Part shown: positions 10,007 through 17,648 of the stretch, one piece after another
Layout: each line of letters begins with the position of its first letter
How positions within the stretch are numbered: the stretch's first letter is position 1
Source of the DNA: Pricia antarctica
GTDB taxonomy: Bacteria > Bacteroidota > Bacteroidia > Flavobacteriales > Flavobacteriaceae
Direction: 5' to 3'
Length of the DNA: 32,850 nucleotides
NCBI GenBank assembly: GCA_011050085.1
Contig: DRGL01000058.1
Location: 1 to 32,850 of the forward strand
Notes under the pieces: model-generated
What the model was told of the DNA's origin: nothing
Database searches by the model: none
What the model saw: the letters and a program-made list of their open reading frames with translations, nothing else
Program-made: the position numbers and the translations under genes

Positions 10007-10730
10007 ATTTACACTTCTACTACATGTAAATTTAACGAAAATTGAATATACTTGATTTAATCAGTTGTCCGTTGAAAAAGCTAATTGAAAAACCGAACCT
10101 TGCGAAAAGGGGGCAAGAAGAAATTTTGGAGACTCAGTTAAATTACTGCTATTTAAAGAATAGTATTTACGGTATGGGAGATAAACCCGTTAGGAAGAAC
10201 TGGTACGTGTTTATAATAATAGTCTTTTTTGACAGAAAGATAGAAAGAGAACTAAGCGATTTAAAGTCTAATTGACGATTGAATCAAAAATAGGTTTGCC
10301 AAACTAGAAAGCACAATAATAATGAAGACACCCATCAAAATTAAAATCTTGGAGATACATTAATGTTTTTATAAAACTAGGGAACTTGTTCGATTTATTA
10401 AAAGGTATGATTCGAAACCAGGTTCTATTGCTATCTATCTAAGCGAAGCAGGTGTTTAGTATTATGGGGAGAAACAATCTTATTATATATAGGAAGTTCA
10501 ATTAAACGATGAAAAAGTAGTAGAAAATTTGTTCAATAAATGTCGTTAGGCCGAATGGCGGAGGTTTTAGGTTTTGCTAATCACTAGTCGCATGTAGATG
10601 AATGTTGTACTGAAAAATACCAAATCATAATCTTAATAATCCCTAAATCTACGATAAGGATGACAGGGGATATTCTTTAACCCATGTTCATTGTATCGGT
10701 GAAGTCCAATTACGAACTTCACGGAAAAAA
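10007..10730 (+). other. Gene-poor, decayed segment between the fructan locus and accessory genes
   Basis: No gene could be supported in these 724 bases. A 77-codon TTG-initiated frame (10042-10275) has no recognisable domain. A leader-motif copy at 10495-10511 ends in an ATG, but the frame stops after three codons (ATG AAA AAG TAG TAG), so it heads a dead gene. A stem GTGAAGT/ACTTCAC (10699-10724) lies before the DoxX-like pseudogene and contains a degenerate copy of the same leader. Confidence 0.5.
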
Positions 10731-11225
10731 ATGAAACCATTCTTAATCCTTATTATAGCTTCGCTACTGGTATTCCTCATTTTAAAGGTGGTTTTTGGAG
10801 TGTACGATTTTCCGTATTCAGCTTGTATAGGCATGTCCCCATTGTTATTTTTTACAGCTATCGGTCATTTTATCTTCGGGAAGGGGATGGCAATGATGGT
10901 GCCGGATTTTATGCCCTGAAAAAAAGAAATCGTCTATGTTACCGGCGTTATCTAGATTATAGGTGCATTAGGACTGCATGTTCCTGCCTTGAGGAAGCTA
11001 ACGGCATGGCTATTAATTAATCTCCTCGGCAAAGTAATGCCAGCAAACATTAAGGCATCGATAGAAAAAGTAAATTTTCAGAGCGGTACTTTGTATGGAA
11101 ACGGATTAACGTACCTCTAGTTCAGGGTTCCCTTGCAGATTATTTTTATCTTATAGGTATATTTCAGTTCCATAAAGGTCTGGCAAAAGTATAACATAGG
11201 CGGAGTTTTTGTGCCTAATGTCTGA
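10731..11225 (+). pseudogene. DoxX-like membrane protein pseudogene with four in-frame stops and no frameshift
   Basis: The reading frame from ATG 10731 stays in register for 164 codons but is broken by TGA at 10917 and TAG at 10953, 11118 and 11154. Read through, it gives a small 4-helix membrane protein: MKPFLILIIASLLVFLIL, then FTAIGHFIFGKGMAMMVPDF, GALGLHVPALRKLTAWLL, and YL-stop-FRVPLQIIF. This matches my recollection of short flavobacterial DoxX-like proteins, in which the stop at 11118 replaces a Trp (YLWFRVP) and the one at 11154 probably also a Trp. The final frame end at 11223-11225 is probably beyond the original stop. Confidence is high that it is broken, moderate on the family name. 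Confidence 0.7.
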
Positions 11226-11262
11226 TGATATCAAAAGGTTAACGTCAGAGTTCAAATAATAG

Positions 11263-11821
11263 ATGAATAAACGTGTGATCATATCGATTTTGATGTCTAT
11301 TGGAATGATAACTGCATTCTCTTATTTTTATTCCGGGGCATCGCTGATCGTGACATTAGTACCAGGCTAGGTTCTTGCCTTAATATTTTATTTTCTGATT
11401 ATTTATAAAAGGCAACCCGAACCAGATTTCATTTTATCAATATATCAATTGGCACTTGGAATTCAGTTTATTCATTTTGCAAACGAATATATAACCGGAT
11501 TCAATATTAAATTTCCTGAACTTTTTGACAGTCCCGAATATAGTCTCAACATATTTGTCGCCTTTAATATGTTTGCGTATCTAATCTTCATTTTAGGGGC
11601 GATAGTGATTTACAAAAAGATAAGCCCCCCGATAATCATTCCGCTATTCTTTGTGATTTACGGCATTATAAAGAACACGATAGCTCAACGTACTATTTTG
11701 TATTATTGTTGGCGGATATTTACCTGGAATCTACACAGCGTTGCTTTACTAGATAATTGTTCCCATCATCATGAAAAGGTTTTGGGACGAAACAAGGCTG
11801 GAAAAGAAATTCGTTAAGTAA
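11263..11821 (+). pseudogene. Small multi-pass membrane protein pseudogene (HXXEE-like)
   Basis: It starts at ATG 11263, exactly at the end of a leader-motif copy. The frame runs through TAG 11368-11370 (after LVTLVPG, probably once Trp) and encodes membrane helices separated by LGIQFIHFANEYITGF, resembling the HxxEE motif of the HXXEE family but with Asn for the first Glu. Near 11710 the frame slips: from there the coherent protein continues in another frame as GGYLPGIYTALLY, stop (TAG 11750-11752), IIVPIIMKRFWDETR, and ends at TAA 11819-11821. So there is one frameshift and two amber codons. Function is unknown; the family name is tentative. Confidence 0.6.
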
Positions 11822-12072
11822 AATAGTGTATCATATTAGATATATATTTAGGCTTAGAAGGTTTTATAAAGTAATGAAAGAAAGTTCAAATAAAGAATCA
11901 AAATAATCAATCTACACCTACCTGAGTTTGGTGCAAACAGGAAAAGAAAATAGTACGCCGCTACCATAACCATCGTTTATCCGATGTGTCAAATTGGCTT
12001 TTGGATATGATTTTCAACAGTAAATCAAAACTAAGAAGTGCATTACGACTGAATGGACAATATCAAATAAGT

Positions 12073-13026
12073 ATGAAAGCTATTGAAAAAAAAATTCTGG
12101 TTACTGGAGCTACCGGAAAAGTAGGCCAGGCTTTTATTAATACCTTTCTAGGTGATCCAAAACAAAAGGGAACCATAAGGGCCTTATGTCATAAGCGCAG
12201 TTTAACCCCAAGTATCCGTTTACAGGTTATCCATGGTTCGATATCCGATGCGGCAACTGTACAAAAGGCCATGGAGAATATTACCCACGTGGTTCACCTG
12301 GCCACCCCTAAGGAAGATTCCGAAACAATTATGGATGTTGCGATAAAGGGGTTGTTCTGGCTATTGGAAAGTTGTAGGCAATCAAGTAGTTTCAAACGCT
12401 TTATCTTGATTGGTGGGGATGCGTCCGTGGGCCACTATTTTTACCCGCACAAAAACCCGATCAACGAGCAGCAGGCCCATGCCGCCTATCCAGGATGTTA
12501 TGCATTGTCAAAAGTACTTGAGGAAACTATGCTACAACAATATTACGTGCAATACAATCTTGATGGCACTTGTCTTCGTGCTCCATGGATAATGCAAGGA
12601 GAGGATTTAAAGAAACACCTCTCGTTCCGCAAGCAGGTTTTTGGGGTACCTGAATGGCACAAAATGGTCAAGGCCCAAACCGCACTTGAATATCTAAGGG
12701 CGGATACCATTCCTCTAATGATTGATGCAAATGGAAACCCAATGAAAAGAAATATCGTGAATCTGAACGACCTTGTTTCGGCTATTTGCATCTCCCTTGA
12801 TCACGGCAAGGCAAGACAGCAAACCTTCAATATTTCAATGGACGAGCCGTTCGATTATGGGAAAGCAGCCAACTATCTTCTTAAAACCAGGAAGATTAAT
12901 TCGGTAAAAATGGAAACGGAATACCATTCTACCTGGCTTGATAACAATAAAGCAAAATTTTTACTTGGATGGCGGCCAGAATACGGATTAGAGCAAATGA
13001 TAGATGAAGCATGGGGGAATATTTAG
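12073..13026 (+). CDS. NAD(P)-dependent extended SDR, sugar epimerase/dehydratase-like
   Basis: A 317-residue extended short-chain dehydrogenase. The Rossmann glycine motif TGATGKVG is at residues 11-18, the acidic-loop region and THVVHLAT follow, and the catalytic YALSK (Tyr143, Lys147) is in place. The C-terminal part (KFLLGWRPEYGLEQMIDEAW) is the typical end of NAD-dependent epimerase/dehydratases. I chose ATG 12073 because it places the beta-alpha-beta fold at the N-terminus; an upstream in-frame GTG at 11986 would add 29 residues that look like non-coding translation. The substrate is probably a nucleotide sugar or other sugar derivative but cannot be named. A decayed leader-motif copy (start codon ATC) lies 175 bases upstream. 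It is one of the few intact genes in the plus-strand accessory zone. Confidence 0.85.
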   Translation: MKAIEKKILVTGATGKVGQAFINTFLGDPKQKGTIRALCHKRSLTPSIRLQVIHGSISDAATVQKAMENITHVVHLATPKEDSETIMDVAIKGLFWLLESCRQSSSFKRFILIGGDASVGHYFYPHKNPINEQQAHAAYPGCYALSKVLEETMLQQYYVQYNLDGTCLRAPWIMQGEDLKKHLSFRKQVFGVPEWHKMVKAQTALEYLRADTIPLMIDANGNPMKRNIVNLNDLVSAICISLDHGKARQQTFNISMDEPFDYGKAANYLLKTRKINSVKMETEYHSTWLDNNKAKFLLGWRPEYGLEQMIDEAWGNI

Positions 13027-13176
13027 TTATGACACTTAAGGTATATTAAATGACATATACTCATTTTAAGGATGTAGATTCACGAAAACCGTTATCAAAG
13101 TTTAAATAAACGATAAAATCCATAGTAAATACAATCAATAAACATATCTCGACTTCGTCATAAATACTTAAGAACT

Positions 13177-13767
13177 ATGCGTTATTTGACAATCCTTTTG
13201 TTTTTGATTTTTGTGAGTTGTAATATCGAACCGAAAACCAAAATCGAAAACCAAACAGAAACGGAGAAGGAAACTGAAACGGTATCTGAAAACGTGATTG
13301 ACAAATCCGTGTCTGAAATGTGGAAGGACTATATCGAATCAAATCCTGAAAATAAGGATGAAGATATACCAGAGTCCGATTATTTTCATAACAATCGGGA
13401 AGATGCTAACAGACTTGCTCTATTAACTTTAAGTGGAAAAAAGAAAGCATCTTCTGGATTATATAGTTTGTACAAACAATACAATGTTGATTTGCCGAAA
13501 GTCGGAAAAAAACAGATAGTTACGGATTTTGACGGAAAAGCGCAAGCGATAATAGAAAACACAAGTGTTGATACAATTCCATTTAATGAAGTTTCCAAAG
13601 AATATGCTGAATTGGATATGGGGATTGAAGTTGAACCCCTTGAGAAATGGAAGAAAGAACATTGGATCTTTTTTGAGAGTTTTTTGAAAGAAAACGGAGA
13701 GAAACCAACACAACAAATGCAAATAGTGTGCGTAAAATTTAAAACAATCTGGCCAGAAAAGCCCTAA
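13177..13767 (+). CDS. ASCH-domain lipoprotein
   Basis: A 196-residue protein in two parts. Residues 1-15 are a short lipoprotein signal (LLFLIFVSC, Cys15), followed by a low-complexity Glu/Thr/Lys linker (about 18-40). Residues about 45-196 match the bacterial ASCH domain as I recall it: MWKDYIESNPE, LTLSGKKKASSGL (Gly-Lys-Lys near a strand), LPKVGKKQIVTDFDGKAQAI, IPFNEVSKEYA, EKWKKEHWIFFESFL, MQIVCVKFKTIW. ASCH domains are PUA-like and thought to bind RNA or modified nucleosides in the cytoplasm, so a lipid-anchored version is unusual. No operon partner is evident. Function at the envelope is unknown. Confidence 0.8.
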   Translation: MRYLTILLFLIFVSCNIEPKTKIENQTETEKETETVSENVIDKSVSEMWKDYIESNPENKDEDIPESDYFHNNREDANRLALLTLSGKKKASSGLYSLYKQYNVDLPKVGKKQIVTDFDGKAQAIIENTSVDTIPFNEVSKEYAELDMGIEVEPLEKWKKEHWIFFESFLKENGEKPTQQMQIVCVKFKTIWPEKP

Positions 13768-13971
13768 AGAAAGAATTTATTTATCCAATTGCTAGCAAAT
13801 ATCGACCTATAGGCTAGGCATGTTTCCTAACACCGCCAAATCTTTAGTATTTGACTTATAGCGTCAAAAGTTAAAACAAAACGCAAAAGATTCCGGCATT
13901 TAAGATATGGAATGGCAAGTGCTTTTCTACCCGCAATGAGATAAAAACCGTTAGTAAAGTTCAAATAAAGT

Positions 13972-14187
13972 ATGGATAGTAATTTAGAAGAGAAAATAAT
14001 TCAAGTTTGCGATAGGAAAATCGCAGCTAAAGGAAATAATGTCGGGTTATCCTTCTATGCTTTTTTTAAAAACAAAAACGACAATCCGGAACTATTGATG
14101 GAAGCGGCTAAATGGTGGATAATGGAGAAAAAATTGGACCATTTTGAAAAAGCCACTAGAATCAAAGAACTAGTAACGTCTAAATAA
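13972..14187 (+). CDS. Small DUF6500-like protein
   Basis: A 71-residue soluble protein (EEKIIQVCDRKIAAKG, then GLSFYAFFKNKNDNPELLMEA and WWIMEKKLDHFEKATRIKELV), which I recognise as the DUF6500 type. No known activity. ATG 13972 sits exactly 13 bases after the G that opens a leader-motif copy (13959). The next gene starts 22 bases after its stop in the same direction, so the two may form one transcription unit. It looks intact and helical, with no membrane segment or signal. Confidence 0.75.
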   Translation: MDSNLEEKIIQVCDRKIAAKGNNVGLSFYAFFKNKNDNPELLMEAAKWWIMEKKLDHFEKATRIKELVTSK

Positions 14188-14209
14188 AGAATTGATTCTA
14201 AATTAAAAA

Positions 14210-14758
14210 ATGGTGGACCAAAGTGTAACTTTCAACTATATTACGGCAATTTCAGGTGCAGTGATTTTTACGTGGATCCTGCATGAATTTACCCATTGGA
14301 TTACAAGTGAATCTCTGGGATATGAATCCATACTGCGCCTAAATTCCGTATCTGCAGCGGACGGACAGCAACGGACGGATTGGCATAAAATGTACATTTC
14401 TGCATCCGGCCCAATAATTACCATTCTTCAAGCAATATTTGCATTTAAAGTTCTCAGGACGAAAGGCTGGAATAAATTCATTTATCCGATTTTATTTACC
14501 CCATTATATATGAGGTCACTAGCAGGGGCAATGAACTTGATCAATCCCAACGATGAAGGCAGAATAAGTGATTTTCTTGGAATTGGACTTTTTACCCTAT
14601 CCATAATTGTTTGCGGACTTCTATTTTTTCTTGTCTTTAAAACCTCAAGAAAATACGGACTGAATTGGAAATTCAACTTTTGGACAACAATAGTGATAAT
14701 GGCGGTCAGTTCAATTATAATATTGTCCGACCAGTTTATAGGAATTAGGATTCTGTGA
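14210..14758 (+). CDS. M50-like integral-membrane zinc metalloprotease
   Basis: A 182-residue membrane protein with four to five hydrophobic segments. The first helix carries HEFTHW (His25, Glu26, His29), the zinc-binding HExxH motif of site-2-type proteases. A second conserved element, ISASGPIIT (about 63-71), corresponds to the SAGP-like segment of M50 enzymes, and a possible third zinc ligand lies in MNLINPNDEGRISDF (Asp near 115-123), resembling the NxxPxxxxDG-type motif. It would be a small intramembrane protease or a close non-proteolytic relative. Substrate unknown. It follows the DUF6500-like gene by 22 bases. Confidence 0.75.
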   Translation: MVDQSVTFNYITAISGAVIFTWILHEFTHWITSESLGYESILRLNSVSAADGQQRTDWHKMYISASGPIITILQAIFAFKVLRTKGWNKFIYPILFTPLYMRSLAGAMNLINPNDEGRISDFLGIGLFTLSIIVCGLLFFLVFKTSRKYGLNWKFNFWTTIVIMAVSSIIILSDQFIGIRIL

Positions 14759-14829
14759 AAAATGGAAAAAGCCCACGCACAACTGAAGTCTCACTCTTTG
14801 TAACCTTCATTGTTTTCCTACAATTTATT

Positions 14830-14932
14830 GTCCATAACGTTTGTTTATCATTGAGTAACAACGGTTGTCAAGGTAACATTTAATAGTTTAAATAAACGAT
14901 TGATAAACATACGAGTCGTAAAGTTAGCGGAC
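14830..14932 (+). repeat. Nested inverted repeats, attC-like, upstream of the VOC gene
   Basis: CGTTTGTTTATCA (14838-14850) pairs with TGATAAACATACG (14901-14913) at 12 of 13 positions. Outside these, GTCCATAAC (about 14830-14838) roughly complements GTTAGCGGAC (14923-14932). The outer AAC...GTTA edges, inner arms and unpaired bulge on one side resemble an integron attC site. A leader-motif copy (14885-14902, with ATT for ATG) lies inside. The site separates the metalloprotease and VOC genes. Confidence 0.4.
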
Positions 14933-14951
14933 ACCAGAAAAAAATATTGCA

Positions 14952-15368
14952 ATGGACAAAATATTTGATACGTTTAGACCAGAAGGATTTGGAACTGTAA
15001 ACGGATACTTATTTGTAGAAAATCCTAAAGAACTAATTAAGTTCTTAAAAAGCACTTTTGATGCCCAAGAAATTAACCGATCGGCCAACCCCCAGAATGG
15101 AGACATTCAGAACGTCATTCTAAAAATTGGGAATTCCTGCATTATGATCAGCCAAGCAAGAGGTCAATTCTTAAATATGCGGACAGCATTTTATTTGTAT
15201 GTCGATAACGTAGATAAAGTCCATAATAGAGCTGTGGAGAATGGTGCGAAAGTTGAATTTGAACCAGCGGACATGGATTACGAAGACAGACAGTCCGGAA
15301 TTGTCGACCCAAGCGGAAATTATTGGTGGATTTCAAAACGACTTGTAAAAAAGGGTTATCACGAATAA
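14952..15368 (+). CDS. VOC-superfamily (glyoxalase/PhnB-like) protein
   Basis: A 138-residue protein with the paired beta-alpha-beta-beta-beta modules of the vicinal oxygen chelate fold. FGTVNGYLFVENPKELIKFL starts module 1. AFYLYVDNVDKVHNRAVENGAKV starts module 2. EDRQSGIVDPSGNYWWISKRL is the C-terminal strand pair seen in PhnB/YdeM-like members. The usual N-terminal metal ligand is not obvious, so enzymatic activity is uncertain. Full family length, apparently intact. It stands alone in the cassette-rich zone, and no partner gene suggests a pathway. Confidence 0.8.
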   Translation: MDKIFDTFRPEGFGTVNGYLFVENPKELIKFLKSTFDAQEINRSANPQNGDIQNVILKIGNSCIMISQARGQFLNMRTAFYLYVDNVDKVHNRAVENGAKVEFEPADMDYEDRQSGIVDPSGNYWWISKRLVKKGYHE

Positions 15369-15372
15369 TAAA

Positions 15373-15473
15373 TTGGTTCAATTTGTACAAATGAAACCTA
15401 AACAGCAAAGTTCAATCGATGGGAACGATATCCACATACGGTAAAGCCAGCCTCGAAAAAAGTATTGAACCAA
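15373..15473 (+). repeat. Perfect 10-bp inverted repeat in the spacer after the VOC gene
   Basis: TTGGTTCAAT (15373-15382) and ATTGAACCAA (15464-15473) are exact reverse complements, 101 bases end to end. They lie just after the VOC stop and just before the leader motif of the next gene. Size and position would suit a cassette boundary or recombination site. A degenerate leader copy (15406-15418) lies within. Confidence 0.4.
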
Positions 15474-15492
15474 CTCAAAGTTCAATTAAACG

Positions 15493-15687
15493 ATGAAAAG
15501 AAGATATTTAAATTGGAATATTTTAGCCGTATTATTTTTCGCAGTAATGATTACGTATGGTTGCGATAAAACGGATGATTGCAGCAGGATAGATAGGATA
15601 GGAGGAGGCCTTCTTCCCGAACAGGATATTGAAGTTCCTTGTGATTTTCCAGAACCTTTGCCCATAGGAGTTCTTGATAAGGTTTAG
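15493..15687 (+). CDS. Small hypothetical lipoprotein, probably truncated
   Basis: A 64-codon frame starting at the ATG that ends a well-conserved leader-motif copy (15479-15495). Residues 1-24 are a lipoprotein signal (MITYGC, Cys24), followed by DDCSRIDRIGG and LPEQDIEVPCDFPEPLP. I do not recognise a family. The frame stops where unrelated sequence begins (a nucleotide-cyclase fragment follows within 120 bases), so the gene is probably the 5' remnant of a longer lipoprotein. A TCTCGG/CCGAGA stem with a CGAA loop (15718-15733) lies just downstream. Confidence 0.5.
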   Translation: MKRRYLNWNILAVLFFAVMITYGCDKTDDCSRIDRIGGGLLPEQDIEVPCDFPEPLPIGVLDKV

Positions 15688-15799
15688 TATTCAACTGAAT
15701 AGTAAGTTAGGACATTATCTCGGCGAACCGAGAATAAAGTTAGAAGTTCAAAAAATCGATTATTTGTATTATGGAAATATAATCAATGCGCAGGCTTCT

Positions 15800-16169
15800 A
15801 AACCTAAAAAACTACATCCAATGTTTTTTCGACATAGAGAAACTACTTCTCAAAGAGCAAGACAAATACCTGCGGGTTTTTGGTGCTAAACCACAGTTCA
15901 AAGCAGGGGCGCATTATGGAACCGTAATCGCAGGTGAAATAGGGGTTATTAAACGGGATATTACCTATTCGGGAGACATACTCAATACCACAGCCAGGAT
16001 ACAGGGTATGTGCAACGAGCTGCAAAGTAATTTTTTGATTTCTAAGGAATTGTATCAATTAAATGGTACACCGGATTTGCCTTGGTCGTTTAAAAAAATA
16101 GGGGGAATTTTACTAAAGGGCAAGAAAGAGGCCATGGAGTTGATGAGTATTTCGTTGAACAATAGATAA
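15800..16169 (+). pseudogene. Adenylate/guanylate cyclase catalytic-domain fragment (C-terminal part)
   Basis: About 120 codons encode the end of a class III nucleotide cyclase: CFFDIEKLLLKEQDKYLRVFGAKPQFKAGAHYGTV, then the diagnostic GEIGVIKRDITYSGDILNTTARIQ (metal/substrate loop, Asn-Thr-Thr-Ala-Arg) and KKIGGILLKGKKEAMEL. The N-terminal membrane part and the first half of the catalytic domain, including the metal-binding aspartates, are absent. The fragment begins abruptly after the small lipoprotein. It therefore cannot make cAMP or cGMP. An HD-domain pseudogene follows within 61 bases; the pair was probably acquired together. Confidence 0.75.
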
Positions 16170-16229
16170 AGGGAACCATAAATTATTTAGCAGAATTATA
16201 GGTGATTTAAACCCAAATATCACAACGCC

Positions 16230-16772
16230 ATGATGAATGAACTCGTTTTTAAAGCAGAGCAATTTGCAACCGACCTTTTGGTCAACTAGATCCCTCCAAG
16301 ATTCTCCTATCACAGCTCTAAACATAATGCACTCGTGGTTGAAGGGGCTATGGCTATCGGGAACGCCGAGAACCTTTCAAAAGAAGAAATGGAAGTTCTT
16401 CTAATTGCCGCTTGGTTTCACGATACCGGCTTTGCCCACACCAAAGAAGACCATGAAGAAGGAAGTGTACTAATAGCCACCGGGTTTCTCCAACTAGAAA
16501 ATACCAATAATGAATTTATTAGCGAAGTATCGTCATATATACTGGCCACCAAGTTTGGTGCATCACCGAAAACAAAAACGCATCACATAATCCGCGATGC
16601 GGATATGTTCCCCCTGTCAAAAGACGATTACGATGATTTTGCCATAAAGCTTAGAACAGAAACATTTTCACTTTTAATGATTTTCTTACATCGACGGAAA
16701 ATCATAAACTTCTTATTCCAAATTTTAAAAAGATTTATTTTAGTTGGATTATTTTGCAAAAAGCTGATCTAA
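16230..16772 (+). pseudogene. HD-domain phosphohydrolase, broken by an amber codon and altered 3' end
   Basis: From ATG 16230 (or 16233) the frame encodes NELVFKAEQFATDLLVN, then TAG at 16287-16289, then IPPRFSYHSSKHN, WFHDTGFAHTKEDHEEGS, and HHIIRDADMFPLSKDDYDDFA. The HD metal ligands are visible: His in YHSSKHN, His-Asp in FHDTG, and Asp in RDAD. The protein is therefore a metal-dependent phosphohydrolase of the HD superfamily. After KLRTETF (about 16670) the sequence no longer fits the family, and the frame overlaps the 3' end of the convergent VOC gene by 24 bases. A 146-residue product from an internal GTG (16335) would lack the first His. Probably inactive. Confidence 0.7.
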
Positions 16773-17189
16773 ATTCTCAAACGCTTTAAATTCCAATGCA
16801 TTTCCTGAAGGGTCTTTGAAGAACATTGTAGATTGCTCACCAGGTTCTCCCTTAAAGCGAACATAAGGCTCGATTATAAAATCCATTCCGTATGCCTTTA
16901 ATCGGTCGGCCAGATCGTTCCAGTCATCTTTCGTTAACACCACTCCAAAATGCGGAACCGGTACATCGTGACCATCTACAGAATTACTATCGTTTTTTTC
17001 GTTAACAGCAGGAGTAATATGCAGTACCAACTGGTGTCCGTAAAAATCCAAATCTACCCATTGCTCAGAAGACCGCCCTTCTTTACAGTTTAGGGTCGTA
17101 TTATAAAATGTTCTGGTCTCTTGAAGTTCACGAACGGGAATTGCGAGATGAAATGGTTGTAATGAATTTATGTTTTTATCTGTACTCAT
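16749..17189 (-). CDS. VOC-family protein (glyoxalase/dioxygenase-like)
   Basis: A 146-residue vicinal oxygen chelate protein with its likely metal ligands intact: His14 in PFHLAIPV, His in PHFGVVL (second module), and Glu in the closing GNALEFKAF. TMFFKDPSGNALEF is the typical C-terminal strand. Such proteins bind a divalent metal and act on small molecules; the reaction cannot be named. A -7-like box lies 37 bases upstream, and it converges with the HD-domain pseudogene, overlapping by 24 bases. It looks intact and probably functional. Confidence 0.88.
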   Translation of the reverse strand: MSTDKNINSLQPFHLAIPVRELQETRTFYNTTLNCKEGRSSEQWVDLDFYGHQLVLHITPAVNEKNDSNSVDGHDVPVPHFGVVLTKDDWNDLADRLKAYGMDFIIEPYVRFKGEPGEQSTMFFKDPSGNALEFKAFENLDQLFAK

Positions 17190-17225
17190 GATTTTTTATT
17201 TAGTTTATTGCATATAGACTATATA

Positions 17226-17233
17226 CAAATTTA
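17226..17233 (-). promoter_or_regulatory. Candidate -7 promoter box for the VOC gene
   Basis: The minus strand reads TAAATTTG, a match to TAnnTTTG, 37 bases before the start at 17189. No good -33 TTTG is seen at the expected spacing. This is one of the few minus-strand units in this half with its own recognisable promoter box. Confidence 0.4.
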
Positions 17234-17648
17234 CCTTGTTTTAAAATTAATTTTTTCTGTAAAGCTTACTATTTTGTTATAATTGGTTCAATCAGCAGTT
17301 TGCCTAAAGTTATCAAGACGGTATAGTTTAATCTAATGTGAAATCTTTATGTAGTTATGATTATGTGCGGTTATAATTATGAAAGAAGCCTGGAGGAAAC
17401 CTTGATGTATCCTTTCCTAGAAATGACCTCCCCTTTAAACCGGCCGTTTAAACTCGTGGAAGAACACTCGAATAATAATTTAAGATATAAACTTGAACCT
17501 GCGAGATGTTTGCCAACGGTCTTTTTTATGACACGTGGCCTTACTACTATCATGTTATATTCATTTGCGACTGAGTTTTATGTAAGGGAGCAATAAAAAT
17601 CAGCCAAATTTTGGCAATATTATCTATGTTGTTGGCGTATCGTTCGTA
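17234..17648. other. Spacer without a supported gene
   Basis: Only a 79-codon plus frame (17357-17596) is open here, with no recognisable domain, no leader and unlikely composition. Part of it (about 17478-17530) faintly resembles the block at 32065-32125 (both carry AAACTTGAACCTG-like and GATGTTTGCC-like words), suggesting decayed spacer DNA of the same kind. Confidence 0.4.

Larger units (their letters stand above)
10495..15761 (+). repeat. Dispersed leader-motif family (GTTYAAWTAAACG followed by AT)
   Basis: The same 13 bases plus AT recur with the opening G at 10496, 11250, 11884, 13100, 13959, 14886, 15480 and 15746. Degenerate copies lie at about 10703 and 15407. In four (10496, 11250, 13959, 15480) the AT is part of ATG, and in three of these it is the start of a gene or pseudogene; in the others the third base is A, T or C. 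Copies at 13100 and 13959 also share the preceding AAAACCGTTA. None was found on the minus-strand array after 16 kb. Origin is unknown: a common cassette edge, a translation leader, or a mobile repeat. Confidence 0.6.

Noticed and set aside
10042-10275. 77-codon plus-strand frame after the fructan locus
   Set aside because: TTG start, no recognisable family, surrounded by decayed sequence.
10731-11821. TAG recoded as a sense codon (amber suppression), which would make the broken genes functional
   Set aside because: The SDR gene ends normally at TAG 13024-13026 and no suppressor tRNA is in the window; other broken genes also contain TGA or frameshifts. Decay is simpler.
11986-12072. GTG start extending the epimerase-like SDR by 29 residues
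   Set aside because: The extension does not resemble the family N-terminus; ATG 12073 places the Rossmann motif correctly.
17357-17596. 79-codon plus-strand frame as a gene
   Set aside because: No domain, no leader or promoter, lies in spacer-like DNA.
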